41,654 bases of DNA, taken from positions 1 to 41,654 of the forward strand of contig CANFWI010000027.1 of NCBI GenBank assembly GCA_947450675.1, given 5' to 3'. The stretch is from Comamonadaceae bacterium (GTDB taxonomy: Bacteria; Pseudomonadota; Gammaproteobacteria; Burkholderiales; Burkholderiaceae_C). This document shows, piece after piece, positions 1-8,579 of the stretch (positions within the stretch are counted from its first letter, which is position 1; every line of letters starts with the position of its first letter). A model generated the notes under the pieces. That model had not been told where the DNA came from and ran no database searches. It worked only from the letters and a program-made list of their open reading frames with translations. The position numbers and the translations under genes are program-made.

Positions 1-183
1 GCCGAGCCGGTGGCCCGTACACAGGTCATCAAAAAGCTCTGGGACTACATCAAAGCCGAAGGCCTGCAGGACGCAGCCAACAAGCGCGCCATCAATGCCG
101 ATGCCAAGCTGTTGGCGGTGTTTGGCAAGCCGCAGGTGACGATGTTTGAGTTGGCCGGGATTGTCGGCAAGCACCTGAGCTGA
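1..183 (+). CDS. SWIB/MDM2-domain protein, C-terminal part
   Basis: The window opens inside this gene. Frame 1 reads 60 codons to a TGA at 181-183. The residues visible (RTQVIKKLWDYIK, then NKRAINADAKL and VTMFELAGIVGKHL) follow the SWIB fold, a small helical domain found in chromatin-associated proteins of eukaryotes and Chlamydia and in small proteins of betaproteobacteria. The bacterial proteins are usually short, often with a lysine/alanine-rich basic N-terminus, and are presumed to bind DNA or protein; their role is not settled. The start and N-terminus lie outside the window. It is convergent with the sensor kinase gene, with a hairpin covering the junction. Confidence 0.88.
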   Translation, partial: AEPVARTQVIKKLWDYIKAEGLQDAANKRAINADAKLLAVFGKPQVTMFELAGIVGKHLS

Positions 184-211
184 GCTCTTAGCAGCTCTGG
201 TCGCTCAGGTG
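172..211. terminator. Nested hairpin at a convergent junction
   Basis: CACCTGAGC (172-180) and GCTCAGGTG (203-211) form a perfect 9-bp inverted repeat with a 22-base loop. A competing 6-bp pair, GAGCTG (177-182) with CAGCTC (192-197), lies inside. It spans the end of the SWIB gene and the end of the sensor kinase gene, where a bidirectional terminator is expected. There is no U-tract, so Rho-independent termination is uncertain; it may only protect 3' ends. Confidence 0.45.
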
Positions 212-1638
212 TGCAGCATGCCGACAAAGCGGACGGTGATGCGTGTGCCGGGCATGCCGGGGTGGCCAGGCCTGCCCGCATCGTCAATGCTGATCGTTGC
301 GCCATGCTGCTGCGCGATTTCTTGGACAATCGCCAGCCCCAGGCCGGTGCCATCGACATTCGTGCCGAGGGCGCGGTAAAAGGGCTGGAACACCAGCTCT
401 CGTTCGGCTTCTGGAATGCCCGGCCCCGTGTCCTCGACCAGCAGCACGACGACACCGCTGAAGCGGTCGGTCAGCAAGCGTGCTGTCACTTGGCCTTTGG
501 CCGGCGTGTAGCTGATCGCGTTGTCCAGCAGGTTGCGCACCAGCTCTTTGAGCAACGTCGCATTGCCTTGCACGCGGCTCGCGGTTTCGCCTTGTTCCGG
601 GCCTTCGTAGCCTAAGTCGATTTGCTTTTCAAACGCGTGCGGCAGCGTGTCTTGAATCGCCTCCGAGACGACGTACGCTAAATCGACTGGGAGTTGCGCC
701 AAGCTGCGGCCAGTGGTTTCTGCGCGCGCCATCGCCAGCAGTTGGTTGACGGTGTGCGTGGCGCGAATACTGGCGCGGCCGATTTGTTTCAAGGACTTTT
801 TCAGCTCGTCCGCATCGGTTTCACGTTGCGCCAGATCGGCCTGCATGCGCAAGCCGGCCAGCGGCGTTTTAAGCTGGTGCGCGGCATCTGCCAAAAAACG
901 TTTTTGTGTCGTCAGCGAGGCCTTGAGTCGGGTCAGCAAGTCGTTGATGGACGAGACAAGCGGTGCGACTTCTTCGGGCACGGCACTTTCATCGAGCGGG
1001 CTCATGTCGTCGGGCTTGCGCGCGCGGATGCGTTTTTCGAGTTGTGCCAGCGGCTTGATGCCGCGCACCAGCGCCAGCCAGACCAGTAGCACCGCCAGCG
1101 GCAGCGTGACAAACTGCGGCACCATCACGCCTTTGACAATTTCTGTCGCCAGCGTTTTGCGTTTTTCAAGGGTTTCGGCGACTTGTACCAACAGCGGATC
1201 GGCGCCGGGCACATCAATGTCAACCCAGGTGTAGGCCACGCGCACGTCTTCGCCGCGCATCACGTCTTCGCGCAGCCGCACCTCGCCATTCACAGGCTTG
1301 TTTTCTGGTGGTGGCAGCGGCAAATCGGCCTCGCCACTCATGAACTCGCCACGCGAGCCGAGGACTTGGTAGTAAACCAAGTCGCTGTCATCGGCGCGCA
1401 GAATTTCACGGGCGGGCGCGGGCATGGAAAAGACCACTTGGCTGTGTCGCACCACCACCAGTTTGGCCAGCGCTTGCACGTTGTATTCAAGCGCGCGGTC
1501 GAAGGGTTTACCGGCAATGTTTTGCGCGACCAACCAAGTCAGCGCGAGGCTGATCGGCCAGAGCAGCAGCAGCGGCGTCAGCATCCAGTCCAAGATTTCG
1601 CCAAACAGACTGCGCTTGCCGCGCTGGAAAATCTTCAA
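205..1638 (-). CDS. tctE: TctE-like sensor histidine kinase
   Basis: A 477-residue membrane sensor kinase. It has a first membrane segment at about 17-38, a periplasmic sensor region of the 2CSK_N type, a second membrane segment at about 173-192, then a linker. The HisKA domain carries the phospho-acceptor H254 (DAAHQLKTPL). The ATPase domain has an N box (LDNAISY, N373), DTGPG (403-407) and GTGLGL (430-435). All catalytic motifs are present. It overlaps the upstream regulator gene by 4 bases, so the two are probably translationally coupled. TctE kinases usually sense tricarboxylates and control tct transport genes. No tct transport operon is adjacent, so the ligand is unknown and the symbol marks the family only. 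Confidence 0.85.
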   Translation of the reverse strand: MKIFQRGKRSLFGEILDWMLTPLLLLWPISLALTWLVAQNIAGKPFDRALEYNVQALAKLVVVRHSQVVFSMPAPAREILRADDSDLVYYQVLGSRGEFMSGEADLPLPPPENKPVNGEVRLREDVMRGEDVRVAYTWVDIDVPGADPLLVQVAETLEKRKTLATEIVKGVMVPQFVTLPLAVLLVWLALVRGIKPLAQLEKRIRARKPDDMSPLDESAVPEEVAPLVSSINDLLTRLKASLTTQKRFLADAAHQLKTPLAGLRMQADLAQRETDADELKKSLKQIGRASIRATHTVNQLLAMARAETTGRSLAQLPVDLAYVVSEAIQDTLPHAFEKQIDLGYEGPEQGETASRVQGNATLLKELVRNLLDNAISYTPAKGQVTARLLTDRFSGVVVLLVEDTGPGIPEAERELVFQPFYRALGTNVDGTGLGLAIVQEIAQQHGATISIDDAGRPGHPGMPGTRITVRFVGMLHT

Positions 1639-2306
1639 GGGATTTTTTCGAGGCAGTAGCCCAAGCCGCGCACTGTCGCGATGCGGATCGGTCCTTTCTC
1701 GATTTTCTTGCGCAGCCGGTGGATGTAAACCTCGATCGCGTTGTTGCTGACTTCTTCACCCCACTCGCAGAGGCGTTCCACCAACTGGTCTTTGCTGACC
1801 AGACGGCCCGCGCGCTGTAGCAAAACTTCGAGCAAGCCCAACTCGCGCGCCGAGAGTTCCACCATGGCGCCGTCAATCGTCGCGACACGTCCACCTTGGT
1901 CGTAAATCAGCGGGCCGTGCTTGATGGTGCTGGTGGCGCCGCCCATGCCGCGACGCGTCAAGGCGCGCACGCGGGCTTCGAGTTCTTGCAGCGAAAAGGG
2001 TTTGGCCATGTAATCGTCAGCGCCGTAGTCCAAGCCTTTCACGCGCTCCTCAACGCTGTCAGCGGCCGTGAGAATCAGCACCGGCATGGTGGAGCCCCGG
2101 GCGCGCAAACGCTTGAGAACTTCCAGCCCATGCATGCGCGGCAAGCCGAGGTCGAGGATCAAGAGGTCGAACTCGGTGTTCGTCATCAGGGCAGCATCGC
2201 ACTCCGAGCCGCTGGCCACGTGATCGGTGGCGGCGCCTGAAGCGCGCAAGGTGCGCAGCAGTCCGTCGGCCAAGACTTGATCGTCCTCGGCAATCAAAAT
2301 ACGCAT
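1635..2306 (-). CDS. tctD: TctD-like OmpR-family response regulator
   Basis: A 223-residue regulator. The N-terminal receiver has the acidic pocket EDD (7-9), phospho-acceptor D52 (LILDLGLP) and K102 (AKPF). The C-terminal winged helix, about 130-220, ends in the usual OmpR-type recognition and wing sequence (IEVYIHRLRKKI, then VRGLGYCLEK). The ATG is preceded by a strong Shine-Dalgarno sequence, GAGGAGA, about 6 bases upstream on the minus strand, which supports this start. It is the first gene of the regulator-kinase pair. TctE would phosphorylate D52 and the winged helix would then bind target promoters. The targets cannot be read from this window. Confidence 0.88.
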   Translation of the reverse strand: MRILIAEDDQVLADGLLRTLRASGAATDHVASGSECDAALMTNTEFDLLILDLGLPRMHGLEVLKRLRARGSTMPVLILTAADSVEERVKGLDYGADDYMAKPFSLQELEARVRALTRRGMGGATSTIKHGPLIYDQGGRVATIDGAMVELSARELGLLEVLLQRAGRLVSKDQLVERLCEWGEEVSNNAIEVYIHRLRKKIEKGPIRIATVRGLGYCLEKIP

Positions 2307-2453
2307 CGCTGTCTCCTCGTGTTGGCACCGAGCCCTCAGTCGAAACCGAGGCGCTTGCGGAGCCGATTGTTATTTTTTCAACTGTTTCAAATTCTAGACT
2401 CAAGCAGGCCGCTGCTGGCCGGCAGTCTTGCAGGCCTCAGCCGCCGATCTGTC

Positions 2454-2993
2454 TCAACCCTCATAACCACCTGCATAGGCTTCCAAGCCGAGCGCCACGA
2501 CGGTGGCCACTTCAACCCCCACGGCGTGTGAAAACTCGGCTTCAGCGCGCGCCACGGCTTGCCTAAACGCCTCCAGCCAGAGCAAGCCTGACGGTGTGAA
2601 AACCACTTGCCGGGCCCGCTTGTCATGCGGGTCGGGCTGGCGCGTCACCAGTCCCCACGCTTCGCACTGGTCGACCAGGTCGCCCATGGCTTGCTTGCTC
2701 ATGCCGGCGCTGGTCGCCAAGTCGGTCAGGCGTGAACCGCCGGTGGCCAGATGACGCGTGATGTGGATGTGCGCCGCGCCGACCTGCGCCCTAGCGGCCA
2801 GGTTGGAGAGTGCCAGCGGCACCTGCACATCGCTGGCCATCAGCGCCAGCACACGCGCGTCAAAGCGTCGCAGCGCATGGCCTAGCAGCCGCCCTAGGTG
2901 TGTCTGGCGCCAGCCGCCCTCTGACGCCTCAACGACGCTCAGTGCGGGCCGGGTGTCGGCGTCTTGGGTGCTGGAAGTGCTTGGAATATGCAT
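2454..2993 (-). CDS. MarR-family transcriptional regulator
   Basis: About 179 residues when started at the ATG at 2993 (MHIPSTSS); a longer frame opens at 3032 but adds an unlikely N-terminus. The central winged helix-turn-helix reads RLTDLATSAGMSKQAMGDLVDQCEAWGL, followed by the MarR wing with DPHDKRARQV. This family binds as dimers to palindromes and often responds to small phenolic or hydrophobic ligands. It is divergent from recA, and a 13-bp palindrome covers its own start codon, suggesting autoregulation. No strong Shine-Dalgarno sequence is visible. No efflux or catabolic partner is adjacent, so the ligand and targets are unknown. Confidence 0.78.
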   Translation of the reverse strand: MHIPSTSSTQDADTRPALSVVEASEGGWRQTHLGRLLGHALRRFDARVLALMASDVQVPLALSNLAARAQVGAAHIHITRHLATGGSRLTDLATSAGMSKQAMGDLVDQCEAWGLVTRQPDPHDKRARQVVFTPSGLLWLEAFRQAVARAEAEFSHAVGVEVATVVALGLEAYAGGYEG

Positions 2994-3003
2994 TTGGCAA
3001 ATG
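2991..3003. promoter_or_regulatory. Palindrome over the marR start codon
   Basis: CATTTGGCAAATG is a perfect palindrome of 6-bp arms around one base. Its first three bases are the complement of the marR ATG. A direct repeat GGCAAA-N6-GGCAAA overlaps it to the right. MarR proteins bind such short palindromes, so autoregulation is plausible but not shown. Confidence 0.35.
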
Positions 3004-3058
3004 GTAAGGCAAACTGACCATAAATATCGCATGCACGATTCAATCAGCTGATAAAGTA

Positions 3059-3074
3059 CTGTTCATGCATCCAG
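3059..3074 (+). promoter_or_regulatory. LexA-like SOS box upstream of recA
   Basis: CTGTTCATGCATCCAG fits the proteobacterial LexA consensus CTGT-N8-ACAG with one mismatch (CCAG for ACAG), and the flanks (TA before, T after) extend the likeness to the E. coli recA operator. It lies 72 bases upstream of the recA ATG, where the promoter should be. A weak -10-like TAAAGT sits just upstream. LexA repression with damage induction is the expected consequence. Confidence 0.65.
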
Positions 3075-3146
3075 TTGATCGGTTAACTCCCCAGCCCGAT
3101 GTTTCTGTTAAATGTCATTAGACCGTTGGTTTTAAAGGAGAATTTC

Positions 3147-4244
3147 ATGAGCGATATCGTCAAGCCCACTTCCGCCCTCAACACCGAAAAAGCCAAAGCC
3201 CTGCAGGCAGCGCTGGCCCAAATTGAAAAGCAGTTCGGCAAAGGCACCATCATGAAGCTGGGCGCTGGCGAAGTGATTGAAGACATCCAAGTCGTCTCCA
3301 CCGGTTCGCTCGGTCTGGATATCGCGTTGGGCGTTGGCGGTCTGCCACGTGGCCGTGTGGTCGAAATTTACGGTCCAGAGTCTTCCGGCAAAACCACGCT
3401 GACATTGCAGGTCATCGCTGAGATGCAAAAAATTGGCGGCACCTGCGCCTTCGTCGATGCAGAGCATGCGCTGGACATCCAGTACGCTCAAAAACTCGGC
3501 GTCAACCTGCAAGAACTGCTGATCTCTCAGCCAGACACCGGCGAGCAAGCGCTTGAGATCGTTGACGCCTTGACACGCTCCGGCGCCGTTGACCTGATCG
3601 TCATCGACTCGGTGGCAGCGCTCACGCCCAAGGCCGAACTGGAAGGCGAAATGGGCGACTCGCTGCCCGGCCTGCAAGCGCGTTTGATGAGCCAGGCGCT
3701 GCGCAAGCTCACCGCGACCATCAAAAAAGCCAACTGCATGGTTATTTTCATCAACCAGATCCGCATGAAGATCGGCGTCATGTTCGGCAGCCCAGAAACC
3801 ACTACGGGTGGCAATGCGCTGAAGTTCTACGCCTCGGTGCGCTTGGACATTCGCCGCATCGGCTCCATCAAGAAAGGTGACGAGGTGATCGGCAACGAGA
3901 CCCGTGTCAAGGTGGTCAAGAACAAGGTCGCCTCACCCTTCAAGATGGCCGAGTTCGACATTCTGTATGGCGAAGGCATCAGCCGACTCGGCGAGGTGCT
4001 CGACCTCGGGGTGGCCGGCAACATCGTCGAAAAATCCGGCGCTTGGTATGCCTACAAAGGCGAAAAAATCGGTCAAGGTCGCGACAACTCGCGTGAATTC
4101 TTGAAAGAGAACCCAGAGCTGGCGATCGAGATTGAAAACAAGGTGCGCGAGTCACTCGGCATCCGTTTGATTCAAACCACCGCCATTGAAAAGCCAGAAA
4201 AAGCCGAGAAGCCTGAGAAGGCCGAAAAGCTTTCCAAAGCCTGA
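3147..4244 (+). CDS. recA: Recombinase RecA
   Basis: A 365-residue RecA. It has a Walker A motif GPESSGKT (76-83), a Walker B region [11 protein letters not shown], the L1/L2 DNA-binding loop areas ([22 protein letters not shown]) and the usual small C-terminal domain. It polymerises on single-stranded DNA, drives strand exchange and stimulates LexA self-cleavage. The start at 3147 has AAAGGAG six bases upstream; an in-frame ATG at 3099 has no such signal. The C-terminal tail is a lysine/glutamate repeat, [14 protein letters not shown], in place of the mostly acidic tail of E. coli RecA. recX follows 138 bp downstream on the same strand. Confidence 0.99.
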   Translation: MSDIVKPTSALNTEKAKALQAALAQIEKQFGKGTIMKLGAGEVIEDIQVVSTGSLGLDIALGVGGLPRGRVVEIYGPESSGKTTLTLQVIAEMQKIGGTCAFVDAEHALDIQYAQKLGVNLQELLISQPDTGEQALEIVDALTRSGAVDLIVIDSVAALTPKAELEGEMGDSLPGLQARLMSQALRKLTATIKKANCMVIFINQIRMKIGVMFGSPETTTGGNALKFYASVRLDIRRIGSIKKGDEVIGNETRVKVVKNKVASPFKMAEFDILYGEGISRLGEVLDLGVAGNIVEKSGAWYAYKGEKIGQGRDNSREFLKENPELAIEIENKVRESLGIRLIQTTAIEKPEKAEKPEKAEKLSKA

Positions 4245-4286
4245 TCGTCAAATATCCATCTTATTTTTATGCAGGAGTTCAATGTG

Positions 4287-4370
4287 ATGTCTAACCGAGT
4301 GACGACTGTCGGAGCCTGGGTTTTTATAGTCTTGAGAAAAGCCGCCATCGCCCTGTGGCGAGCTGCCTGA
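4287..4370 (+). CDS. Possible 27-residue leader peptide between recA and recX
   Basis: A short reading frame, ATG at 4287 to TGA at 4368-4370. AGGAG at 4273-4277 is placed nine bases before the ATG. The product would begin MSNRVTTVG and continue with a hydrophobic stretch (AWVFIVL) and a basic, tryptophan-containing end. It closes 12 bases before the recX ATG, so translation through it could affect recX translation. The Shine-Dalgarno match may be coincidental and I recognise no homologue. It could be a regulatory leader peptide, a small membrane peptide or noise. Confidence 0.3.
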   Translation: MSNRVTTVGAWVFIVLRKAAIALWRAA

Positions 4371-4375
4371 GCGGC
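4341..4375 (+). promoter_or_regulatory. Hairpin just before recX
   Basis: GCCGC (4341-4345) can pair with GCGGC (4371-4375), and inside it TCGCC (4348-4352) pairs with GGCGA (4357-4361) around a CTGT loop. It overlaps the end of the short frame above and ends seven bases before the recX ATG. No U-tract follows. It could reduce recX expression relative to recA; in E. coli a terminator between recA and recX allows only partial read-through. Confidence 0.35.
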
Positions 4376-4382
4376 GAGCGAC

Positions 4383-4856
4383 ATGGCGACGGGTTTTTCT
4401 TTGTCGCTCAAGGGTCGGGCGCTGCGCCTGCTCACCGCTCGGGAGCATTCCCGGGCCGAACTTGAGCGCAAGCTGGCCGCGCATGAAGAAGAACCCGGCC
4501 AGTTGGCCAAAGTGCTCGACGAGTTGCAGGCCAAAGACTTCATCAGCGAAAGTCGGGTCGTCGAGTCTGTTTTGAACCGTCGCGCCAGCCGTTTTGGTGC
4601 CGCCCGCATCCGCCATGAACTTCAGGGCAAGGGTTTGCAAGCCGAAGCGGTCAGCGCAGCGGTGCAATCGCTCAAGGGCAGCGAAGCTGAGCGAGCCCGG
4701 GGCGTTTGGCAAAAGAAGTTTGGCGCACCAGCAACAGACGCTGCTGAGCGCGGCAAACAAATGCGGTTTTTAGCCGCACGTGGTTTTAGCTCCGACGCCA
4801 TTCGCCGCGTAGTCTCTGGCGTAGACGAATTGAGCGAAGACGAATTCAGCGGCTGA
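4383..4856 (+). CDS. recX: Regulatory protein RecX
   Basis: A 157-residue RecX, normal length for the family. It is made of helical repeats: the N-terminal part (LKGRALRLLTAREHSRAELERKL), a middle part with DELQAKDFISESRVVESVLNRRASRFGAARIRHEL, and a last repeat with RFLAARGFSSDAIRRVV. RecX binds in the groove of the RecA filament and limits recombinase and coprotease activity. Its place directly after recA is the classic arrangement. The ATG has only a weak ribosome site (GCGAGCG), consistent with lower output than recA. It is convergent with the oxidoreductase gene, 3 bp away. Confidence 0.93.
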   Translation: MATGFSLSLKGRALRLLTAREHSRAELERKLAAHEEEPGQLAKVLDELQAKDFISESRVVESVLNRRASRFGAARIRHELQGKGLQAEAVSAAVQSLKGSEAERARGVWQKKFGAPATDAAERGKQMRFLAARGFSSDAIRRVVSGVDELSEDEFSG

Positions 4857-4859
4857 ACT

Positions 4860-7800
4860 CTAGCGGCTGACGCGGAACGCCTGCATCGCTTGCGCCCACG
4901 TCAATCGGGCTGCGGTCAAGTGGCGTTCCTTGACATGACCAAAGCCTTTGATCTGCTCCGGAATACGCGCAATCTCTAAAGCCGCGGCATGGTTGTGCTC
5001 ATTCAGCCCGGCCAAGACCTCTTCCATGCTGGCGCGGTATTCATCAATCAACGCGCGTTCAGTCTGGCGTTCGGCGCTGTAGCCAAACACATCGAGCGCT
5101 GTGCCGCGCAGAATTTTGAGTTTGGCCAGCACTTTGAAGCCGCTGATCATCCATGGGCCAAATTTTCTCTTTTGCATTTCGCCCTGATTGTTCTTGGGGG
5201 ACAAGAATGGCGGTGCCAAGTGGTAGTTGATTTTGAAGTCGCCCTCAAACATGGCCTTGATCTTGTCTTCAAAACCCGTGTCTGTGTGCAGGCGCGCCAC
5301 TTCGTACTCGTCCTTGTAACTCATGAGTTTGAAAAGACCGCGCGCGACGGCTTGGCTCAGCAGGCTTTTGCCGCGTACGGCTTCGGGCAGTGCCGCTTCA
5401 GCGGCTTCCACGCGAGCCACAAACTCGGCATAGCGTTGCGCGTAAGCTGCGTTTTGGTAGGCCGTTAAAAACTCAACCCGGCGCGCTACCAAGGCGTCCA
5501 GTCCTTGCCGCGGCGTAGGCATGCTAATGACTTGCGTGGGCGCCAAGAGTTTTTCAACAGAGGCGAGCGCGTGCGCAGCGCGGCGGCCCCAGGTGAAAGC
5601 CGCCATATTCTGTTCCACGGCCACAGCGTTGAGTTCAATCGCCCGCATGAGCGACGCAAGACCCAGTGGAACCCAGCCCTTTTGCCAAGCGTAGCCAAGC
5701 AACATCGGGTTGGCGTAAATACTGTCGCCCATCAATTTGGTGGCCGCTGTGTCTGCATTGAAGGCGCCGACCTGCGCAGCCCCCACAGCCTTGGTGATTT
5801 CGGCTTGGCAGGCGCTGCCTGGGTTTTGCCAGTTGCCGTCGTGCACAAAAGCGGCTGTTGGCGCGCTGTGTGCGTTCAGCGCCACATGGGTTTTGCCCTT
5901 GACCATGCGCAGCATGGTTTCTTTGTGCGCCGCCACGATCGGGTCGCAGCCAATGATCAGGTCGGCGCTGGCCATGCCCACGCGCGTCGTGCAAATGTCC
6001 GACGACTGCTGGCTGATGAGCACATGGCTCCAAGTGCTGCCGCCTTTTTGGGCCAGGCCCGCCGCGTCTTGTGTGACGATGCCTTTGCCCTCAAGGTGCG
6101 CCGCCATGCCCAGTAACTGGCCGATGGTGATGACGCCGGTGCCGCCAACGCCGGCGATCACAATGCCCCAGACCCGATCGGTGCGGCCGTCGGAACCGTC
6201 TAACAAAGGAATGATGGGAAGCGGCAAGACGCCCAGCGCGGCATCGTCAAACGGGTTGAGTTGCTTGTCGGCCTTCGCTTTCTTTTTCAGCTGTCCGCCT
6301 TCAACCGTCACGAAGCTTGGGCAAAACCCTTTGACGCATGAAAAATCTTTGTTGCAGGTGCTTTGGTTGATCTGGCGCTTGCGGCCGAATTCAGTTTCCA
6401 AGGGTTCGACCGACAGGCAGTTGGACTGCACGCCGCAGTCGCCGCAGCCCTCACAAACCGCCTCATTGATGACCACGCGGGCAGCAGGATCAACCAACAC
6501 GCCGCGCTTGCGACGTCGACGTTTTTCAGTGGCGCAGGTCTGGTCGTAAATGATGACGCTGCAACCTTTGACCTCACGGAACTGGCGCTGAAGTGTGTCC
6601 AGCTCGTCGCGGTGGTGCACAGTCACGCCTTCGGCCAAAGTCACGCCGTCGTACTTCTCTGGCTCGTCAGTCACCACGATGGTTTTGGCGGCCCCTTCGG
6701 CGCGCATCGACTGCGCAATTTGCAGCACCGAATGGCCTTCAGGCCGCTCGCCGACGGGCTGACCACCGGTCATGGCGACAGCGTCGTTGTACAAAATTTT
6801 GTAGGTGATGTTGACGCCAGCAGCGATGCTCTGGCGAATCGCCAGCAGGCCGCTGTGAAAGTAAGTGCCGTCGCCCAAATTCGCAAACATATGCGTCTCA
6901 TGGGTGAAGGGTTGTTGGCCGACCCAAGGCACGCCCTCGCCGCCCATTTGCGTGAAACCCATGGTGCTGCGGTCCATCCACAGTGTCATGTAATGGCAGC
7001 CAATACCGGCCATGGCGCGTGAACCTTCGGGCACTTTGGTCGAGGTGTTGTGCGGGCAGCCGGAGCAAAACCACGGTGTGCGCTCGGTGTCGACCACCGT
7101 CACTTGCATGGCATTTTCTTTGGCGGCGATCAGCGCTAAGCGAGCGTCAATGCGATTCAAAATATCGCTGCTCAGGGCTATCTTTTTAACGCGTGCCGCG
7201 ATGGCTTTGGCAATCAGCGCGGGCGACAAATCAGCGTTGGCGCGCAACAAGGTGTTGGCCGCCGGATTGGACATGCCCCACTCGCCGCCACTGAAGTCGC
7301 CGTCGACTTCGTTGAACTTACCCAGGACGTTGGGCCGCACATCGGCGCGCCAGTTGTAGAGCTCTTCTTTGAGCTGGTATTCCAACACTTGGCGCTTTTC
7401 TTCGATCACCAAAATCTCTTGCAAGCCGGTGGCGAATTCGCGCGTGAGCTGGGCTTCAAGCGGCCAGACCACGCCCACTTTGTGCAGGCGAATACCGATG
7501 TGGCGGCAGGTGGCGTCGTCCAGACCCAAGTCGATCAAGGCTTGGCGCGTGTCGTTGTAGGCCTTGCCGCTGGCCATCAGGCCGAGCCTGTCGTTCGGCC
7601 CTTCAATCGCGTTGTAGTTGAGGCGGTTGGCGCGAATATAGGCGAGCGCGGCATACCATTTGTAGTCGAACAAACGCTGCTCTTGTTCCAACGGCGCGTC
7701 GGGCCAGCGGATGTGCACGCCACCCGGCGGCATGATGAAGTCCGTCGGCAGCTTGATCTGCACACGATCGGGATCAATCAAGGTGCTGGCAGACGACTCA

Positions 7801-8453
7801 ACGATTTCCTGAATCGTCTTCATGCTGGCCCAGACGCCGGCGTAGCGGCTCATGGCCAGCGCGTGCAGGCCGAGGTCCAAAATTTCCTGCACGCTGGCCG
7901 GGAAAAACACCGGCAATCCACAAGCCTTGAAGATGTGGTCGCTCTGGTGCGCAGCGGTTGAACTTTTGGCCACGTGGTCGTCACCAGCCACCGCCAGCAC
8001 GCCGCCCCAAGGCGTGGTGCCCGCCATGTTGGCGTGCTTGAAAACGTCAGACGTACGGTCAACGCCCGGGCCCTTGCCGTACCAAATGCCGAACACGCCG
8101 TCGTACTTGTTGGTGCCCGGTGGCGCAAAACCCAGTTGCTGCGTGCCCCACACGGCGGTGGCGGCAAGCTCTTCATTCACGCCCGGCTGAAAGACGATGT
8201 TTTGTGCTTTCAGGTACTTGGACGCCTTCCACAAAGCCTGGTCGTAACCACCCAAGGGCGAACCGCGATAACCCGAGATGAAGCCGGCCGTGTTTTTACC
8301 CTGCTGCTGGTCACGCAGGCGCTGCAACATCGGCAGCTTGACCAAGGCTTGCACCCCGCTCATGAAAGCGTAGCCGTAGTCCAGCGAATACTTGTCGTCG
8401 AGGGTGACCGTTTCAAGCGACTTGCGGATGTGCTCGGGCAGCGGTGCGTTCAT
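4860..8453 (-). CDS. Indolepyruvate ferredoxin oxidoreductase, fused subunits
   Basis: A 1197-residue cytoplasmic enzyme of the single-chain 2-oxoacid oxidoreductase family. The N-terminal half has the pyrimidine-binding region (GYRGSPLGGYD, 61-71). The thiamine-diphosphate region follows with CSGCPHN (463-469), GDGTYFHSG (527-535) and NDAVAMTGGQP (556-566). A cysteine-rich iron-sulfur segment spans about 667-711 (CEGCGDCGVQSNC, then CNKDFSCVKGFCPS). The gamma domain starts at GVGGTGV (768-774). These enzymes turn aryl-pyruvates such as indolepyruvate or phenylpyruvate, made by transamination of aromatic amino acids, into aryl-acetyl-CoA with reduction of an acceptor. The start has GGAGA eight bases upstream. 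An Lrp-family regulator is divergent from it, fitting control by amino acids. Exact substrate preference is not visible. Confidence 0.92.
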   Translation of the reverse strand: MNAPLPEHIRKSLETVTLDDKYSLDYGYAFMSGVQALVKLPMLQRLRDQQQGKNTAGFISGYRGSPLGGYDQALWKASKYLKAQNIVFQPGVNEELAATAVWGTQQLGFAPPGTNKYDGVFGIWYGKGPGVDRTSDVFKHANMAGTTPWGGVLAVAGDDHVAKSSTAAHQSDHIFKACGLPVFFPASVQEILDLGLHALAMSRYAGVWASMKTIQEIVESSASTLIDPDRVQIKLPTDFIMPPGGVHIRWPDAPLEQEQRLFDYKWYAALAYIRANRLNYNAIEGPNDRLGLMASGKAYNDTRQALIDLGLDDATCRHIGIRLHKVGVVWPLEAQLTREFATGLQEILVIEEKRQVLEYQLKEELYNWRADVRPNVLGKFNEVDGDFSGGEWGMSNPAANTLLRANADLSPALIAKAIAARVKKIALSSDILNRIDARLALIAAKENAMQVTVVDTERTPWFCSGCPHNTSTKVPEGSRAMAGIGCHYMTLWMDRSTMGFTQMGGEGVPWVGQQPFTHETHMFANLGDGTYFHSGLLAIRQSIAAGVNITYKILYNDAVAMTGGQPVGERPEGHSVLQIAQSMRAEGAAKTIVVTDEPEKYDGVTLAEGVTVHHRDELDTLQRQFREVKGCSVIIYDQTCATEKRRRRKRGVLVDPAARVVINEAVCEGCGDCGVQSNCLSVEPLETEFGRKRQINQSTCNKDFSCVKGFCPSFVTVEGGQLKKKAKADKQLNPFDDAALGVLPLPIIPLLDGSDGRTDRVWGIVIAGVGGTGVITIGQLLGMAAHLEGKGIVTQDAAGLAQKGGSTWSHVLISQQSSDICTTRVGMASADLIIGCDPIVAAHKETMLRMVKGKTHVALNAHSAPTAAFVHDGNWQNPGSACQAEITKAVGAAQVGAFNADTAATKLMGDSIYANPMLLGYAWQKGWVPLGLASLMRAIELNAVAVEQNMAAFTWGRRAAHALASVEKLLAPTQVISMPTPRQGLDALVARRVEFLTAYQNAAYAQRYAEFVARVEAAEAALPEAVRGKSLLSQAVARGLFKLMSYKDEYEVARLHTDTGFEDKIKAMFEGDFKINYHLAPPFLSPKNNQGEMQKRKFGPWMISGFKVLAKLKILRGTALDVFGYSAERQTERALIDEYRASMEEVLAGLNEHNHAAALEIARIPEQIKGFGHVKERHLTAARLTWAQAMQAFRVSR

Positions 8454-8579
8454 GTCGGTGTCTCCAGATTTTTAAATTTTTATACCCGCAAAGTGTAGGC
8501 GGCAGGGCTGGATAAGTCTTTGCGTTTTGTGCCCTATTTACGCTATCCTGCGCAAGATCCTTTCTTCTAAATACGGTTT
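8454..8579. promoter_or_regulatory. Shared control region of the oxidoreductase and lrp-like genes
   Basis: A 126-bp divergent spacer. Beside the oxidoreductase start it holds an AT-rich block at 8468-8484 containing TTTAAATTTTTATA; read on the minus strand this gives a -10-like TATAAA. Toward the regulator a weak promoter may be TTGCGT (8520-8525) with TATCCT (8544-8549) at an 18-base spacing. Lrp proteins favour AT-rich, degenerate sites, so the block is a candidate operator. The promoter calls are weak matches. Confidence 0.35.

Noticed and set aside
4848..4870. Direct repeat AGCGGCTGA, two copies 5 bp apart
   Set aside because: It lies at the recX end and the oxidoreductase end, with no flanking structure of a mobile element or attachment site.
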